A stretch of DNA of 64,000 nucleotides. Source: Solenopsis invicta. Lineage: Eukaryota; Arthropoda; Insecta; Hymenoptera; Formicidae. Location: assembly GCF_016802725.1 (NCBI RefSeq), contig NC_052667.1, forward strand, positions 19,669,846 to 19,733,845, written 5' to 3'. The translations under genes and the position numbers were made by a program. Below the pieces are notes generated by a model that made no database searches, was not told the DNA's origin, and saw nothing but the letters and a program-made list of their open reading frames with translations. Below are positions 12,501 to 23,689 of this stretch, one piece after another (position 1 is the first letter of the stretch; every line of letters begins with the position of its first letter).

Positions 12501-14264
12501 ATCGTATTTATCTTCGATACTCTGAATCTGCGCCGCCTGTTCTCAAATCTCTAAGTTTTATCATCGAACCCAGGATGAAAGTAACTACTATTAAATTTGC
12601 TATGTAAATGAAAAATCTACCGTGGCCAAAATTTTTCTCATATCTCATTTTTAAAAATTTTTCATAGTTTAAAATCATGAGGATATCTGAAAAAAATACA
12701 GGAAAAATATCGGGTTAAAATATTACTTTTTATAGTAAAGAACTTGCAAAAAAATGGCTCGCTCACCATATAAAAATATCTATAAAATACTCATAAAATT
12801 TATTGAATTCTCTTTTGGAAAATTTAAAAAACAGAAAATAGTAATTATTATATAGTCAGTTGTAACATAATCTACATTTAAAATAATTTAAAATAATACA
12901 CAGCAGTTAAAATTTCAAATTTACCATCTAAAAATATAAAATTATGAAAAATTAATTTTTAATAATCAAAATATGGATATTATAAATACATACAAATCTG
13001 AACAAAATTTTAGAAAGATTTATTTTTTTTAACAAAACTAAAAACTATATCTAAAAACGATGAAAAAAGCATTTGATTTTTTTCTATTTAGATTTCTATT
13101 CTCAATTATGTTTTAATAAATTTAATGAAATGATGAAGTGATATTTTGAGAATAAACGAAATAAGAGTAAATAAAGTGTTTTATATAATAGTACAATTTA
13201 TTATTTAATATAAAATACTATGCCAAATATCAGTGTCTAATAATTTATGTTGATCTAAATACTCTTTATTTTAAGTATTTAAAATATTAAATTGATCTGA
13301 AAAAAATCTGAAAAATATCCAGACTTTTTCAATTGTATTTCTAAAAAAATATACCAATTCATACAATCAGAAAATTTTTTAAAGAATTTTCTAAAGAAGT
13401 AATAAAATTTATATAGAAATTTTGTAAAATTATATGAAGAATTCTGAGATAAAAATGCTCACCATATTTTCAAATAAACCCAAAACATTCTTTAAAATGA
13501 TTCTAAATCATTTAATGTTATAAATTCTTTAGGTCGGAATCGTGGGTCGCACCGGAGCCGGGAAATCGTCCATAATCTCTGCCTTATTTCGTATGACGAA
13601 ACTTGATGGCGCTATCTACATCGATAAAGTTGACACGAAAAAAATTGGTCTTCATGATCTAAGAAACAAAATTTCCATAATACCACAGGAACCGGTATTA
13701 TTCTCCGCCACGCTTCGCGATAATCTCGATCCCTTTCACAAATTCCACGACGCTAATTTGTGGAGTGCTTTAGAAGACGTACAATTGAAACACATGGTGA
13801 ACTCCTTGGATCATAACATCGAGCAGGGTGGCAGTAACCTCAGCGTTGGACAACGACAGTTGATTTGTCTGGCGCGTGCAATTTTGCAGAATAATAAAAT
13901 ACTCGTGCTCGATGAAGCTACTGCTAACGTGGATCCTACGACAGATGCATTCATACAAACGACGATTAGAAAGAAATTCGAAGACTGCACGGTATTGACA
14001 ATAGCACATAGATTGAACACGATAATGGATAGCGATAAAGTGCTGATAATGGATCAAGGTCAAGTGTTGGAATTCGATCATCCATATATTTTGTTACAAA
14101 ATAAACAAGGTCATTTCACTAGCATGGTGCAAGAAACTGGAAAAGCGATGGCCGAGCAACTTACACAATGCGCTAAAGAGGTAAATCAATTATTAGATTA
14201 CATTTCTGTGGTGAAAATTTTTCTTAGAATTTTTCATATAATTTTTCAGAATTTTTATATATAG
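1419..14264 (+). CDS. ABCC4: ABCC4-like multidrug resistance-associated ABC transporter (5' partial, 15 exons)
   Basis: Membrane ATP-driven exporter of the ABCC (MRP4) subfamily, which in other animals moves organic anions, cyclic nucleotides and conjugates. Exons: 1419-1553, 1612-1816, 2451-2670, 2762-2918, 3016-3265, 4495-4686, 4915-5201, 5678-5861, 6100-6446, 7129-7351, 7438-7648, 9300-9530, 9619-9849, 12279-12580, 13533-14180 or on to a stop at 14264. All junction phases agree, giving about 1274 codons up to 14180. Exons 1-5 encode the first membrane domain. Exons 6-8 encode NBD1: Walker A GPVGSGKSS split across the exon 6/7 junction, Q-loop SQEPW, signature LSGGQ, Walker B IYLFDDP, H-loop THQ. 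Exons 9-13 encode a charged linker and the second membrane domain. Exons 14-15 encode NBD2: GRTGAGKSS, PQEP, LSVGQ, ILVLDEA, IAHR. The N-terminal exon is missing on the left. A good donor, GAG|GTAAAT, at 14180/14181 suggests the true end is a short unseen exon. The 28 codons read through after it look intronic. Donor GTTCGT at 2919 is weak. Confidence 0.93.
1868..2260. mobile_element. MITE-like inverted-repeat insert in an ABCC4 intron
   Basis: The left end near CAGTAAACGGAATGAATT and the right end, which reads in reverse CAGGAAACGGAAATGGATTT, form imperfect terminal inverted repeats. The interior has repeated variants of GGATTAAAATGAATT, GTCATTTCAAT and their complements, so the whole segment folds back in several ways. 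It lies between the exons ending at 1816 and starting at 2451. No reading frame and no certain target-site duplication were seen. Confidence 0.4.
3454..3505. repeat. (AG)n microsatellite
   Basis: An uninterrupted run of about 26 AG dinucleotides in the intron after the exon ending at 3265. It is likely polymorphic in length. Confidence 0.95.
3742..3925. mobile_element. MITE-like inverted-repeat element in an ABCC4 intron
   Basis: The left arm contains GATTGGACTGCATTAGTG. The right arm in reverse contains GATTGAATGCATTAGTG. The outer parts, AATGAATTTG and TAACGAATTC, also match in reverse. Similar arm sequence, with GATTAGTGCGCAATGCAATC, occurs near 59187-59206, so this is probably a dispersed family. 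No protein is encoded. Confidence 0.45.
7719..8112. mobile_element. Inverted-repeat element, copy 1 of a two-copy family
   Basis: The left arm begins ATAGGATGTTCAGAAAATAA and continues through GTGAGAAATTTAA, a TTCTAGAT core and ATAAAATAAGACAAAAA. The right arm in reverse carries ACAAGATGTAC, GGAGAAAAATTTAAG, GATTCTAGATAATAAAA and GACAAAAAG. A diverged relative sits at 18468-18750. It lies in the intron between exons 7438-7648 and 9300-9530, and has no coding capacity. Confidence 0.5.
11399..11547. mobile_element. 149-bp palindromic MITE in an ABCC4 intron
   Basis: Arms of about 55 bp are inverted copies: TTTCTACAATAAGCTAT at the left and, in reverse, TTTCTACAACAAGCTAT at the right. Each is followed by GGTATCATAAGTCATAAGCC. 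A short spacer of about 35 bp separates them. The structure is that of a compact non-autonomous DNA transposon. The flanking target duplication is not clear. Confidence 0.65.
11707..12148. mobile_element. Fold-back element with arms of about 200 bp
   Basis: The left end carries AAAGATCCCATCTTTGGG and TTTTGTATAG. The right end in reverse carries AAAATCCCATCTTCGGG and TTTTGTATAG. The inner arms also match: CCAGATTACTTTTCGTGAGC against CCAGATTATCTCTCTCGTGG in reverse, and AAAGTCCTGTATCATTTTGC against AAAGTCCTCTACCATTTTGC. The right end is only about 130 bases upstream of the exon starting at 12279. Confidence 0.65.
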
Positions 14265-16164
14265 AATGTCTAAAAAAGATCGGGGCCAAACTTGTACAAT
14301 GTTACTGAGATCAAAATGATGAAAAAAGTTAATATTAATTCATTTCTGAAAATGGTTCAAATTGAAAAATTAAAAATGTTCAAAGATTTTTATTATTATA
14401 ATAATTATAATAAATGTTCAAAGAATATTCGAAAAAGTTATTACTTCGTTATTGTCATGCGTATACAGCTTTGCCCGAAGTAAAGTATTAGGCATCTTAT
14501 TTATATCTCTATTTTTTATAATTATGCATGATTTATATATAATTATACTCTCTTTCTTATTTTATATATAATTATAATTATAAAAAATTTTTTCCCAGAT
14601 ATCTACAATGTCAATAATTAATAGGAAAAAATACAGATAAAAAAATTCCAGATAAATTAAAAAAAATATAGGCGTCTAATACTTTTAACCAAAGCTTTAT
14701 TGGTGTTACATACTGTCCTGTAACATCAATAAAGCATTTTCGGATATAAGTTTCTACACTTATTCTATTTTAAAACGTTGTATAAAGTTGTATATATTTC
14801 AGAATTTTTCCAAATTTCTGTATAATTTTATAACTTTTTAGAATATTTCTCAGATTTTTCGTACTAATTGCACTTTTCAAAAGTACTGAAAAATATATAT
14901 CTTTTCTAAAATTTTTTTTATATATGTTAATTCTGAAATATTCTAAAATCTCTAAGAAAATTTATAAAATCTAAAGAAATTTAAGATATTTTTCAAAAAT
15001 TTTTTAAAGTATAAAATAAAATAAAAAGTTAAATATTATGAAATATTATAAGAACTTTTTTCACCAGAAATAACAATGTAAAAACTGAAAGGGAATTAAA
15101 GATATTTATATATGATATTTTGTTTACAGACTTATGAACGACAACATGGATTGTCATGATTTTCTTTGGAAATAGACTGTAACAACGTCTCTGTGTTAAC
15201 AAATGAATAAATTTACTTATTCTTTTACTTAATTTTAACTTAATTTCGTTTCTGTTTTTTTTTATATATCTTTTTAGCAACGTTTCAATTTTAGTACTTA
15301 TTCATTTTAAATAATTTGTACTTCTTTTTTATAAATGCTTATATAATGAAAATAATATTCTTATAGAAAAGTACATTTATCAATATTGACTAATCACAAT
15401 GAGACCTATTTATAGAATTTTAGAGAATTTTGAAATATGTCTTAACGATATTGCTATAATTTCTTATTGTTTGAGTATCATAAAAACCTATTAAATTTTA
15501 TTTGACAAATATTTTGGTTTGCAATTAATCGCAATGTAAGTCTATAATATTATTATTGGTAATCAAGTAACTATTAACAAATTAAATTTATTTGACAGCA
15601 TGCTACCAAACATGCATTGTATATTCAGGATTACGAAAATTAATATATTTTTTTAAGTTAGAGTTAAATTAAAGTTAAAAGATTCTTATAAAATTAATTT
15701 AGTTAAAAGATACAAAACACTACAACTCAATTAAAAGTTACGTTAAGATTAATTTAACTTAGGTTAAATTAAAAATTTATTTTAAAAAACATTTGTATCA
15801 ATTTAGAATGTCAATCAATTTGTAATTTTTTGAAGTTAGGTTACTCAAAACAATTGTAATATGAAGCATCAAACAAATTTTTAATATTTTATTTATAAAC
15901 TGAGTTTATATGAAATAACAAAGAAATATTTTTTTATAGAAATATAATTTTCTTTTAATTTTTTCTTTGTGACATGAAGTTTTAACTTAATTAGGAAAAA
16001 AGTTCAACATTTTTAACTGTAAGAAAAAAGTTAATAAAGTTTTTGTTTTAAAAATAACAAGTTAAAAGTTAAAAATGAAATTGATTAAACTTAACTAAAA
16101 ATGTGTAAGTAACTTTCAAATTTTATTATTTAACTTTTAACTAGTTATTACCCAACTCTAATAT
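14265..16164. other. AT-rich intergenic stretch after the ABCC4-like gene
   Basis: No gene is supported. A short 3'-terminal exon of the ABCC4-like gene may lie here; an acceptor-like CCCAG near 14600 followed by a few codons to a stop is one possibility, unproven. The part 15656-16160 is copy 1 of a dispersed AGTTAAAAGTT-rich repeat family. The phrase near 15536-15600 also resembles part of the array next to SLD5. Confidence 0.4.
15656..16160 (+). repeat. Dispersed AT-rich repeat, copy 1 of 5
   Basis: A degenerate noncoding repeat of roughly 450-500 bp, marked by AGTTAAAAGTT-type ends and internal blocks such as AATATTTTATTTATAAACTG, ATGAAATAACAAAGAAATAT and ATTTAACTTTTAACT. Related copies lie at about 21040-21510 (reverse), 22565-22975, 43640-44110 (reverse) and 50770-51175. 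Low base complexity makes the boundaries uncertain. Confidence 0.45.
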
Positions 16165-17427
16165 TGGGTTTTGCAACTAAGTGATTGCGGATTTTGTCAA
16201 TAGATGACCTTAGCACATTCTTTTGTTTTGTCAACGTGTTCCAAGCACCTAACTTATATTGTTTTCTTGTTGTTTGGACTTCCGCCTTTAATTTAGTAAA
16301 AAAATTGTATCGATTAGTTATTTAGTTTCGTTTTTATCCCAATTTAAAAATGAAAGAACAAGACGCGCATTTCAAACATATTTTATTGTATTATTTCCGA
16401 AAAGGCAAGAACGCATCGCAAGCACACAAGAAGTTATGTGCCGTATATGGGGATGAAGCCTTGAAAGAAAGGCAGTGTCAAAATTGGTTTGCCAAATTTC
16501 GTTTTGGTGATTTTTCACTGAAAAATGCGCAACGATCTGGCCGTCCAGTTGAAGTTGATGAGAGCCATATCAAGGCCATTATCGATTCAGATCGTCATAG
16601 CACAACACGTGAGATTGCAGAGAAGCTCAATGTATCGCGTATACGCATTCAAAAAAAATTAAAACAGCTTGGCTATGTCAAGAAACTCGATTTATGGCTC
16701 ATCAGCTTAAGGAAATTCATTTGACGCAACGCATTAGCATCTGCAATTCGTTTCTGAAACGAAATTAATTCATTTCTGAAACAACTAATAACTGGCGACG
16801 AAAAGTGGATAGTTTATAACAACGTTAATCGGAAAAAATCGTGGGTGATGCAAGATAAACCAGTCCAGACGACACCAAAAGCTGAGATTCACCAAGAAAA
16901 GATTATGCTGTCAGTTTGGGATTATAAAGGAATTCTGCACTTTGAACTTTTACCAAGAAACCAAACAATTAATTCAAATGTATGCGTTCAACAATTCGCC
17001 AAACTGAGCGATGCAGTTCAAGAAAAGCGGCCAGAATTGGCAAATCGTAAGGGTTGTTTTCCAGCATGATAATGCGAAGCTCCACACATCTTTGGTCACT
17101 CGCCAAAAATTATTGGGATGTGTTGTCACATCCACCATATAGCCCTGATCTTGCGCCTTCAGATTATCATTTATTTCATACCATGCAGAACTCCTTCAAT
17201 GGTCAAATTTTTAATGACGCTGATGATGTGAAATCACATTTAATTCAATTTTTTGCTGGCAAAAATCAGAAGTTTTATGAACATGGAATTATGACACTGC
17301 CTGAAAGATGGCAAAAAGTCATCGACAAAAACGGACAATACTTTATTGAATAAAGTTATATTTTTAAGCAAAAATTTTGAATTTTTCTTCTTATTTAAAA
17401 TCCGCAATCACTTAGTTGCCAACCCAA
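16165..17427 (+). mobile_element. Mariner transposon with intact terminal inverted repeats
   Basis: A 1263-bp element flanked by the TA target duplication (16163-16164 and 17428-17429). The terminal inverted repeats are about 31 bp: the left starts TTGGGTTTTGCAACTAAGTG and the right in reverse starts TTGGGTTGGCAACTAAGTG. Both run on through ATTGCGGATTTT. Size, TA target and the encoded transposase place it in the mariner group. The transposase is broken (separate entry), so this copy could move only if supplied in trans. It sits at the edge of an older AT-rich repeat. Confidence 0.93.
16350..17353 (+). pseudogene. Frameshifted mariner transposase
   Basis: The ATG at 16350 opens a 124-codon frame with the mariner N-terminal helix-turn-helix region (motifs GKNASQAHKKLC, RQCQNWFAKFR, AQRSGRPVEVD). 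The frame is lost near 16700. The middle continues in other frames: TGDEKW with the first catalytic Asp at 16797-16799, then SKAEIH-like sequence and LLPRNQTINSN. A further shift near 17050 precedes the second Asp (HDNA, 17068-17070). The C-terminal frame 17054-17353 has SPDLAPSDYHLF with the third Asp at 17162-17164 and ends PERWQKVIDKNGQY. The Asp-to-Asp distance is no longer a multiple of three, so small deletions have destroyed the DD34D core. Dead copy. Confidence 0.92.
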
Positions 17428-18467
17428 TAATATTGCAATTTACTTTGTATAATATACAATGTAAAGAGGAAAGTCACTAAAACCAACAAACCATTTTGTT
17501 TTTAGATAATATTTTCTACAACAAAAACTAACAATAAAACTTTAAAAATATTAATACAAAATAATGTCTTATATTAGCAGTCAGATATCAGTAGTTTTTA
17601 TAAAATTATATTTCATATTTTGTAATTAATGTTTTTGCAATATAATCCGAAAAGATCTGAGAAATTGGATGGCAAAACTGGCACAAAGTTAATTAAAGGA
17701 GTCAAATAAACTACACAAAGTAATAAATATATATATTTTTATGTATACTAAAATATAACAGCGATTCTTTTACAAATTTAATAAATATTTATATTAATGG
17801 AATAATTATTTAACAATTAATATAATGTGATAAAATAATTATATTTTATCAAGTTATTATTATAACAAATTTTGGGATATAGTAAGGTAATAAAAAAAAC
17901 ATAAAATTACAATTTACTTTATAATAAATATATAATAAGTGACATGAATACAAAATAAGCAATAAAATTCACTTAAATCGTCAAAATTGTATTCTCAGTT
18001 TTCAAGAATTTGTTTTTAGATTTTATATAGAAAAAAATCATGAATGTGTCTTGATAAATAAACTATGAGTTTTTATTTTAATTATCTAAACAGATATTTT
18101 TAGTAGTATTAATACAGTATAATTTCCAAAAACTAAAGAAATGCCACTTTAGGACTATATTGGAGACTTTTCTCTAAATATTATACAATTGTATAATACT
18201 ATATAAATGTTTTTTGTATAAAAAGCAAGAAAATATTATATTATTTGCTACGATTTTGATATTAAATGTATCATGACAATATAGAAATAAATTACCAAAA
18301 GTTTCTTTTTAATGAATCCAATCCAGTCAATATTGATATTCACCTCCTTGTCAGATAAATAAAGGTGTTACAACCACTCCACAGTGAAAATTAAGTACAA
18401 AAATGAATGCACTTTTTAATGATTATTGAACTTTTGTACATGAACATATGTAAAAAAAATGATACAC

Positions 18468-18750
18468 ACAGAGTATTCAGCAACAGGTGAGAACAAATTT
18501 AAGGAGTGATGTTAGATAATAAAAATGAGACAATATCAAGAATAACGAAATTGCAATTAAGGGTATTTTTTTATTAAATATTCAAATAAAAAGTGGCTAC
18601 AGCAAATGTTTAAATATTCACATAAAAAGTAGCTACTTCTTATATGAATATTTAAATATTTACATTTGCATTTTGGAAAATAAAGCCTTAATTGCAATTT
18701 TGTTATTCTTTATTTTTGTTTCATGTTCAATATTCCTGTTAGAGAATACA
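18468..18750. mobile_element. Inverted-repeat element, copy 2 of the family at 7719-8112
   Basis: The left arm carries CAACAGGTGAGAACAAATTT, TTAGATAATAAAAATGAGAC and AAGAATAACGAAATTGCAAT. The right arm in reverse carries AAGAATAACAAAATTGCAAT after TGAAACAAAAATA. The outer 70 bases of the left arm align with the left arm of the copy in the ABCC4 intron. It is inserted into the tandem array beside SLD5. Confidence 0.5.
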
Positions 18751-19424
18751 TTTATCATTTTTGCTGAATTACAATCATACCTATATTACATTTTTATAAG
18801 TAGCGTTCTATGTTCTTCAGTAATAATTTTTTAACTAAGAATTTGAATATCATGAAAAAACTACTAGATTTTGTTTAAGAAAATACAGTATAATTAATCA
18901 GTATAAATCTATAATCTCAATAATTAAGTAGCTATTAATAAATTGAATTTATCTATGAGAGCACAATAATACCATGTGATACTATATAAATTTCTGCACA
19001 AAAAAACAAAAGAGTATTATGTTACTATCGATATTGATAAATGATCAAATAATAATGCTAATTTTGATATACATATACTGTGGCAATAAAGTCAACAGAA
19101 ATCATCAGTGGCTTCTGCTTAATCAATTTCATTAAGATCTTAATTTTTATTAATGTATAATTATAGAAATGTTGTGTACATGATATTACATTTAAATAAA
19201 ATTATAGGTATCCTGTTTCATAAAGAGACTCACAACCTTTACCTCTTAACTACACATTTCCTGAGAATATCAATAATATTAAAATTTCTATTAGAAAATA
19301 TCTTTATCAAACTAACTGCAGCACAATCAATCAATATAAATCTACATGTCCATAATTAAATAACTATTAATAAATCAAATTTATCTGTGAGAGCACAATA
19401 ATGCCATACGATACTATAGACATG

Positions 19425-19535
19425 TTTCATTTAACACTCGCAACAATTGTGTCATTTGTCCTTATTTAATATTCATTAAACAACAGGCTGAAATTATCCA
19501 AGAGCATTGTGAGTGTTGAACACACCCTATGTACT
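19425..19535. mobile_element. Small insert with short inverted ends in the array
   Basis: Compared with the middle unit of the array, this unit carries about 110 extra bases bounded by AACACTCGCAACAATTG and, in reverse, AACACTCACAATG. This suggests a very small MITE. The target duplication is not clear. Confidence 0.35.
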
Positions 19536-19803
19536 TTTACACAGAAAACGAGAGAGTGAATTCTGTTGATATTTAAATGATTGAATAATAAAACAATAAT
19601 GCTAAATTTGACATTACTACAATAAAGTTGACAGAAATCATTATTTGCTTCTTAATCAGTTTTATTAATTAAAATCTTAATTTTATTAGTGTATAATTAT
19701 AGAAATGTGTGTATGATACTATATATAAACAAAATTATATACCGTTCCAAAGAGATATCACAACTTTTTCCCTTCTCAGCTGCACTTCCTCGATCTAAGA
19801 ATA

Positions 19804-20451
19804 TCAAATCAACTGCACCACACCAGACTTAACCAAGTTTGAAACGGCGCTGTACTGAATAATATGCTGCGAACCTTCCTCAAAGTCTACCTCGTCGTTC
19901 GTACCAGGCAGGACTATGCCAGTGATGCTTTGATTGGCACGAAGAAACACATGTGTTTGCAGATTGGGCCTAACGGTTAACTTGTTTCTCTCGAATCCTC
20001 GAAAGTTGGGCGGCATGTGATCCAACGCGACCGTCTTGAAGAGCGCTTCCAAACTGTCTCCGTACTCCTTGGCGAAGCGCAGCTCGCCTGGCGTCAGGTA
20101 GGCCTCCTCCGGGCTCCTGTTACTCTCCTCCGACAAGATGTGGAACGTGTATCGCTCAATCTTCTCCAGACGCGCGCGCAGGTAGCTGCTGATCACGTAT
20201 CTGATCCGATCGAGTTCCATCCGGTGGACTAGCGCTCGCAGATCGCTCCTATCTAACCTCTTAATGTTCTCCTCCATGTGCGCGATTTGCTGCAGCATGC
20301 AGTCCACCAGGTCAGACTGATGCGGCAGGATCTCGGGTGCGCATCGTTCGTTCATCCAGGCGTTCTCGATTTCCTGGAGCACGGTCTGCGCCGTCACCTC
20401 GCCGACGCCGTCCCCGTCGTCCAGCAAATTGTCCTCGAGACTCTCGTCCAT
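19804..20451 (-). CDS. Sld5: DNA replication complex GINS protein SLD5
   Basis: An intronless 215-codon gene for the SLD5 (GINS4) subunit of the GINS tetramer, which joins MCM2-7 and CDC45 as the replicative helicase in the nucleus. The length fits the family (about 220 residues). The order is an acidic N-terminus (MDESLEDNLLDDGDGVGEV), an alpha-helical A domain with ENAWMNERCAPEILP and MELDRIRYVISSYLRARL, then YLTPGELRFAKEYGD, and a C-terminal beta domain with NLQTHVFLRANQSITGIVLP and the QYSAVSNLVKSGVVQLI end. The ATG at 20451 is the first in frame and begins at the conserved acidic segment. The base composition is much more GC-rich than its surroundings. The coding end is the source of the degenerate repeats on its 3' side. 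Confidence 0.95.
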   Translation of the reverse strand: MDESLEDNLLDDGDGVGEVTAQTVLQEIENAWMNERCAPEILPHQSDLVDCMLQQIAHMEENIKRLDRSDLRALVHRMELDRIRYVISSYLRARLEKIERYTFHILSEESNRSPEEAYLTPGELRFAKEYGDSLEALFKTVALDHMPPNFRGFERNKLTVRPNLQTHVFLRANQSITGIVLPGTNDEVDFEEGSQHIIQYSAVSNLVKSGVVQLI

Positions 20452-21039
20452 GGCTGTATGTTATTATAACCGTTAAAAGTATAATTTACGCGCGAGGAAA
20501 CCGCATTCACTTCATTTTGCTTTCGTTCTTTTTTATACCTGTCGTGTTGATCCTCCTCGAAAATATCTGTTATTCGTACAAATCATCACGATGTTATCGC
20601 CGTTCCATCACACGCACGCAGCCAACCGCTATGTTCTCGAACCATTTTGAATCGCTTTCGAATTTCCTACGTAGTTATCTCGATCTTATTATCGATACGT
20701 TTGAATTTAACCGCGCGTCTTTCGTCTTCGTCTTTAAGCCTTGCGGTCTCACCAATTTTGATTAACTTAATCGACCGATTAAATTCATGGATTATCAACT
20801 ACGGCAACTAAAACTTAAAATTAATCTTTTCTAGCATAATGTTTTAATTAAAAATTAATTATTAATTAATTTAAAATATATTTTATATAAATCGGAAATG
20901 GTAAAACTAGCCCTGTCTATACGATATGCTAGAAATCGATTGCTAGCATCGTGAACACAATTAAAGTTTTAGAGAACTTTAGAATCAAGGAGTTTTATTT
21001 GTTGCATATGAGGTTCCATAAATTAACATTTTTTGAAAA

Positions 21040-21510
21040 CTAAATTAATACTAAGATTGAATAGTAACTATATGTATAGTTAAAAAGTTAAAAACTAAAT
21101 GATAATTAAAGCAAGAAAGTAATAACCTTTAACATAACTTTGTACTTTTAAATAAATTAATTTTTAATTTTAATTAGTTATTTTTAAAACACTTAAACTT
21201 TTACTTATTAATTTTTTTCCTAAATTAAAAATTTACCTAAAAGAAAAAAAATTGTAAATAAAAAAGTATATTTTCATATAAAAAATAATATTTCTTTATT
21301 ATTTCATATGAACTAATTTCGCAAATAATATATTTTACTTGATCCATATTTATAATTACTTCATTATTTAAAGTAAAATTAAAAAAAATGACATTATTCT
21401 CATTTTATAATATATAAATGTCATTTAAAATTAACTTTTAATTTAAGTTAGTTTCATCTTACAGTAATTTTTAACTAAAATAGTTCTTTGTTCCTACAAC
21501 TCTTAACATA
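21040..21510 (-). repeat. Dispersed AT-rich repeat, copy 2 of 5
   Basis: Reverse-orientation relative of the repeat at 15656-16160. It shares AGTTATTTTTAAAACACTTA, an AATATTTCTTTATTATTTCA block and AACTTTTAATTTAAGTTA. Noncoding, with fuzzy ends. Confidence 0.4.
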
Positions 21511-22564
21511 ATAAAAATTAATTTTATAGATCAATCTTGCTTAATATTTTTTGATACTCATTTTTCTAAATCCTTTCTAGACACAATAAATTGTCCATGT
21601 TCGTTAATTTTCATTATTTTTATAGGCACAAAAAAATAAATAAGTAACTCTTATAATATATATTTTACAACTCTAGAAAATATATTTGTATATTTATTTT
21701 TTAAAAATTGTATATATAAATATTGTACAGCTAATCATATAACTGACAAGAAAAAAGTACGTTATCATATAAAAATTTAAAGCTTTGAAACAAAAGTGAT
21801 TTAAAGAAAAGTCCTTTAACACTTTAAAGTTGACATTTTTAATTAAGTTTAATTTTAATTAAGTTTAAGTGTTGGCTGTCTGAAAAGGTAAGTTATTCAA
21901 TAACTGAAAAATGATATTTTTTAATATGTATAATATAAATAGATATAAATTAAAGATTGTATTTACGTTTGAACAATTTATTTTATTATTATATTATAAA
22001 AACTTATATTTAATTAGAAGAAATATTTTGGAAAAAAAGAGATTTTTTTTAATTAAAAAAAATTGTTTTTTAATTTGTATTTTTATATTAAAGCATTATT
22101 AAAGCATTATTAAAATGTAAATGCAATATCTTTAATTTATTTCAATAATTGAAATTAAAATTAAAATTTCAATACTTTTTAATAGTTTATAAAATCCTTA
22201 TAAACAAATGGGAATTAATTGAAAATAATACAAATAAAAATTTTAAATAAAAATAAAAATTAATACAGAAAAAGTAATAACTTTACAATATGAATCATAT
22301 GTATTTCAGAGTAAATTTTTGAAGCATTTTGGTTAAATGTATAAAATCTGAGATTGACAACACATTAAAGTCTTTACTCTAAATACCAATTCTTTTTTAG
22401 GGAAGAAAGATAAAGGCCATTGTTTAGTCATGTTTTTAATACTTCAAAGAAAAGAAATGTGTAGCACACAAAATGTTCTAAATGTGTATTAATAATTTAT
22501 AAATTAAAATTAATAATTTCTAAAATTAATTTATTTGCGTTAAAATTGAATAAACAAAAAACTG

Positions 22565-22975
22565 ATAGAGTTAAAAGTTGTGTTAAGATTAAATTAAGTT
22601 AAATTAATTGTAAAAAACATTATTTATATAAATTAGAAGGTGGTAATTATTTAAAATTACTCTAAATACCAAACAGTTACAATATGGATCAAATTTAATA
22701 TTTTATTTGTAAATTAAATTTATATAAAATAACAAAGAAATATTGTTTCTTATATAGAAATGTATAATATAATATATTTTTTAATAACTTTTCCTTCCTA
22801 TATAAATAAATTTTTAACTTAGGTAAAAAGTTAATAAATTAAGATTTAAGTATTTTATAAAAATAATTTGAAATTAATATTAACTTATTTAAAATTAATT
22901 AATTTATGTAAAAAAACATTTAATATAATTTTTTAACTTTATTATTTAACTTTTAACTTTTTTATCTTTTCAGAT
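22565..22975 (+). repeat. Dispersed AT-rich repeat, copy 3 of 5
   Basis: Starts GATAGAGTTAAAAGTTGTGT and shares AATATTTTATTTGTAAATTA, AAAATAACAAAGAAATATTG and ATTTAACTTTTAACT with copy 1. Noncoding. Confidence 0.45.
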
Positions 22976-23689
22976 AAGCAATTCGGGGAACGGGCGGATT
23001 TTTACATTATGCATGCTATTATAAAGTTTTGGGAGTTGCTAAATTCTAATCCACCGTCAGATTTCTAAAATTCAAAAAAAAAAAATTTACAACAAATTTC
23101 AAAACACAAGACCCTCCTAAATTCCATAAACCGTATAGTTGATGCCGCGCGAGGGATGCATTTATGCTTTAAATTCAGAAACTTTTTAACAAATGGTCGG
23201 AAATTAATTTTTCAGAAAAGATTTAAATTAGAAACATAAGCTATAAGGTCAACATACAGCTAAATGGTCAAATATTTTTTAAGACTTTTTTCTTTTAAAT
23301 TACTCGGTTTTATATTTAAAAAATTTATCTTTTTTTACGAATTTTTCAAAATTTTTTGTTTACGATTTACATAAAACATTTTTATAAGTTACGAAAAAAT
23401 ATTTTCTATATTGTAAGAATATTTCTGCGTAAAATGCCGTAAAGCTAACCTCGCTATTTTCTTTACGAAAAAATTCGTAAAAAGAAATCAAGTTCGAAAA
23501 AAAAATGTTTTTGCGATTATTTAACAAATAGAGGGTGATGAAAAAAAAACAGACAATGTAGTCATTATCAGTGCATCAAAATCCTATAGAAACATCCTTT
23601 AAAATTCAAAACACAAGACCCACCCTAAATTTTATAGACCTGTGTAGTTTATTGACTCAAACAAAAATTAATTTAAATGAATTGAAAAT

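Larger units (their letters stand above)
17430..19803. other. AT-rich intergenic stretch with tandem repeat array beside SLD5
   Basis: No gene is supported. The left part, to about 18170, is plain AT-rich DNA. From about 18170 to 19800 there are three diverged tandem units related to the SLD5 3' end (separate entry). One unit is interrupted by the inverted-repeat element at 18468-18750 and another by a small insert near 19425-19535. Confidence 0.5.
18170..19830. repeat. Degenerate tandem array copying the 3' end of SLD5
   Basis: Three diverged units in the same orientation. Shared landmarks include AAATTTATCTGTGAGAGCAC (about 19377) with AATTTATCTATGAGAGCAC (about 18945), GACAGAAATCATTATTTGCTT (about 19628) with CAACAGAAATCATCAGTGGC (about 19093), and GTATAATTATAGAAATGT in two units. 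The unit nearest SLD5 reaches into its last codons. The middle unit has AACTGCAGCACAATC at about 19314, matching AACTGCACCACACC inside the SLD5 stop-codon region at about 19811. The leftmost unit is the most decayed. Confidence 0.55.

Noticed and set aside
13770..14081. Antisense open frames over the last ABCC4 exon
   Set aside because: Shadows of the conserved NBD2 coding sequence on the other strand.
14181..14264. Read-through C-terminus of the ABCC4-like protein
   Set aside because: A good GTAAAT donor sits exactly after the conserved AKE end, and the 28 extra codons are AT-rich and unlike the family; kept only as the outer limit of the entry.
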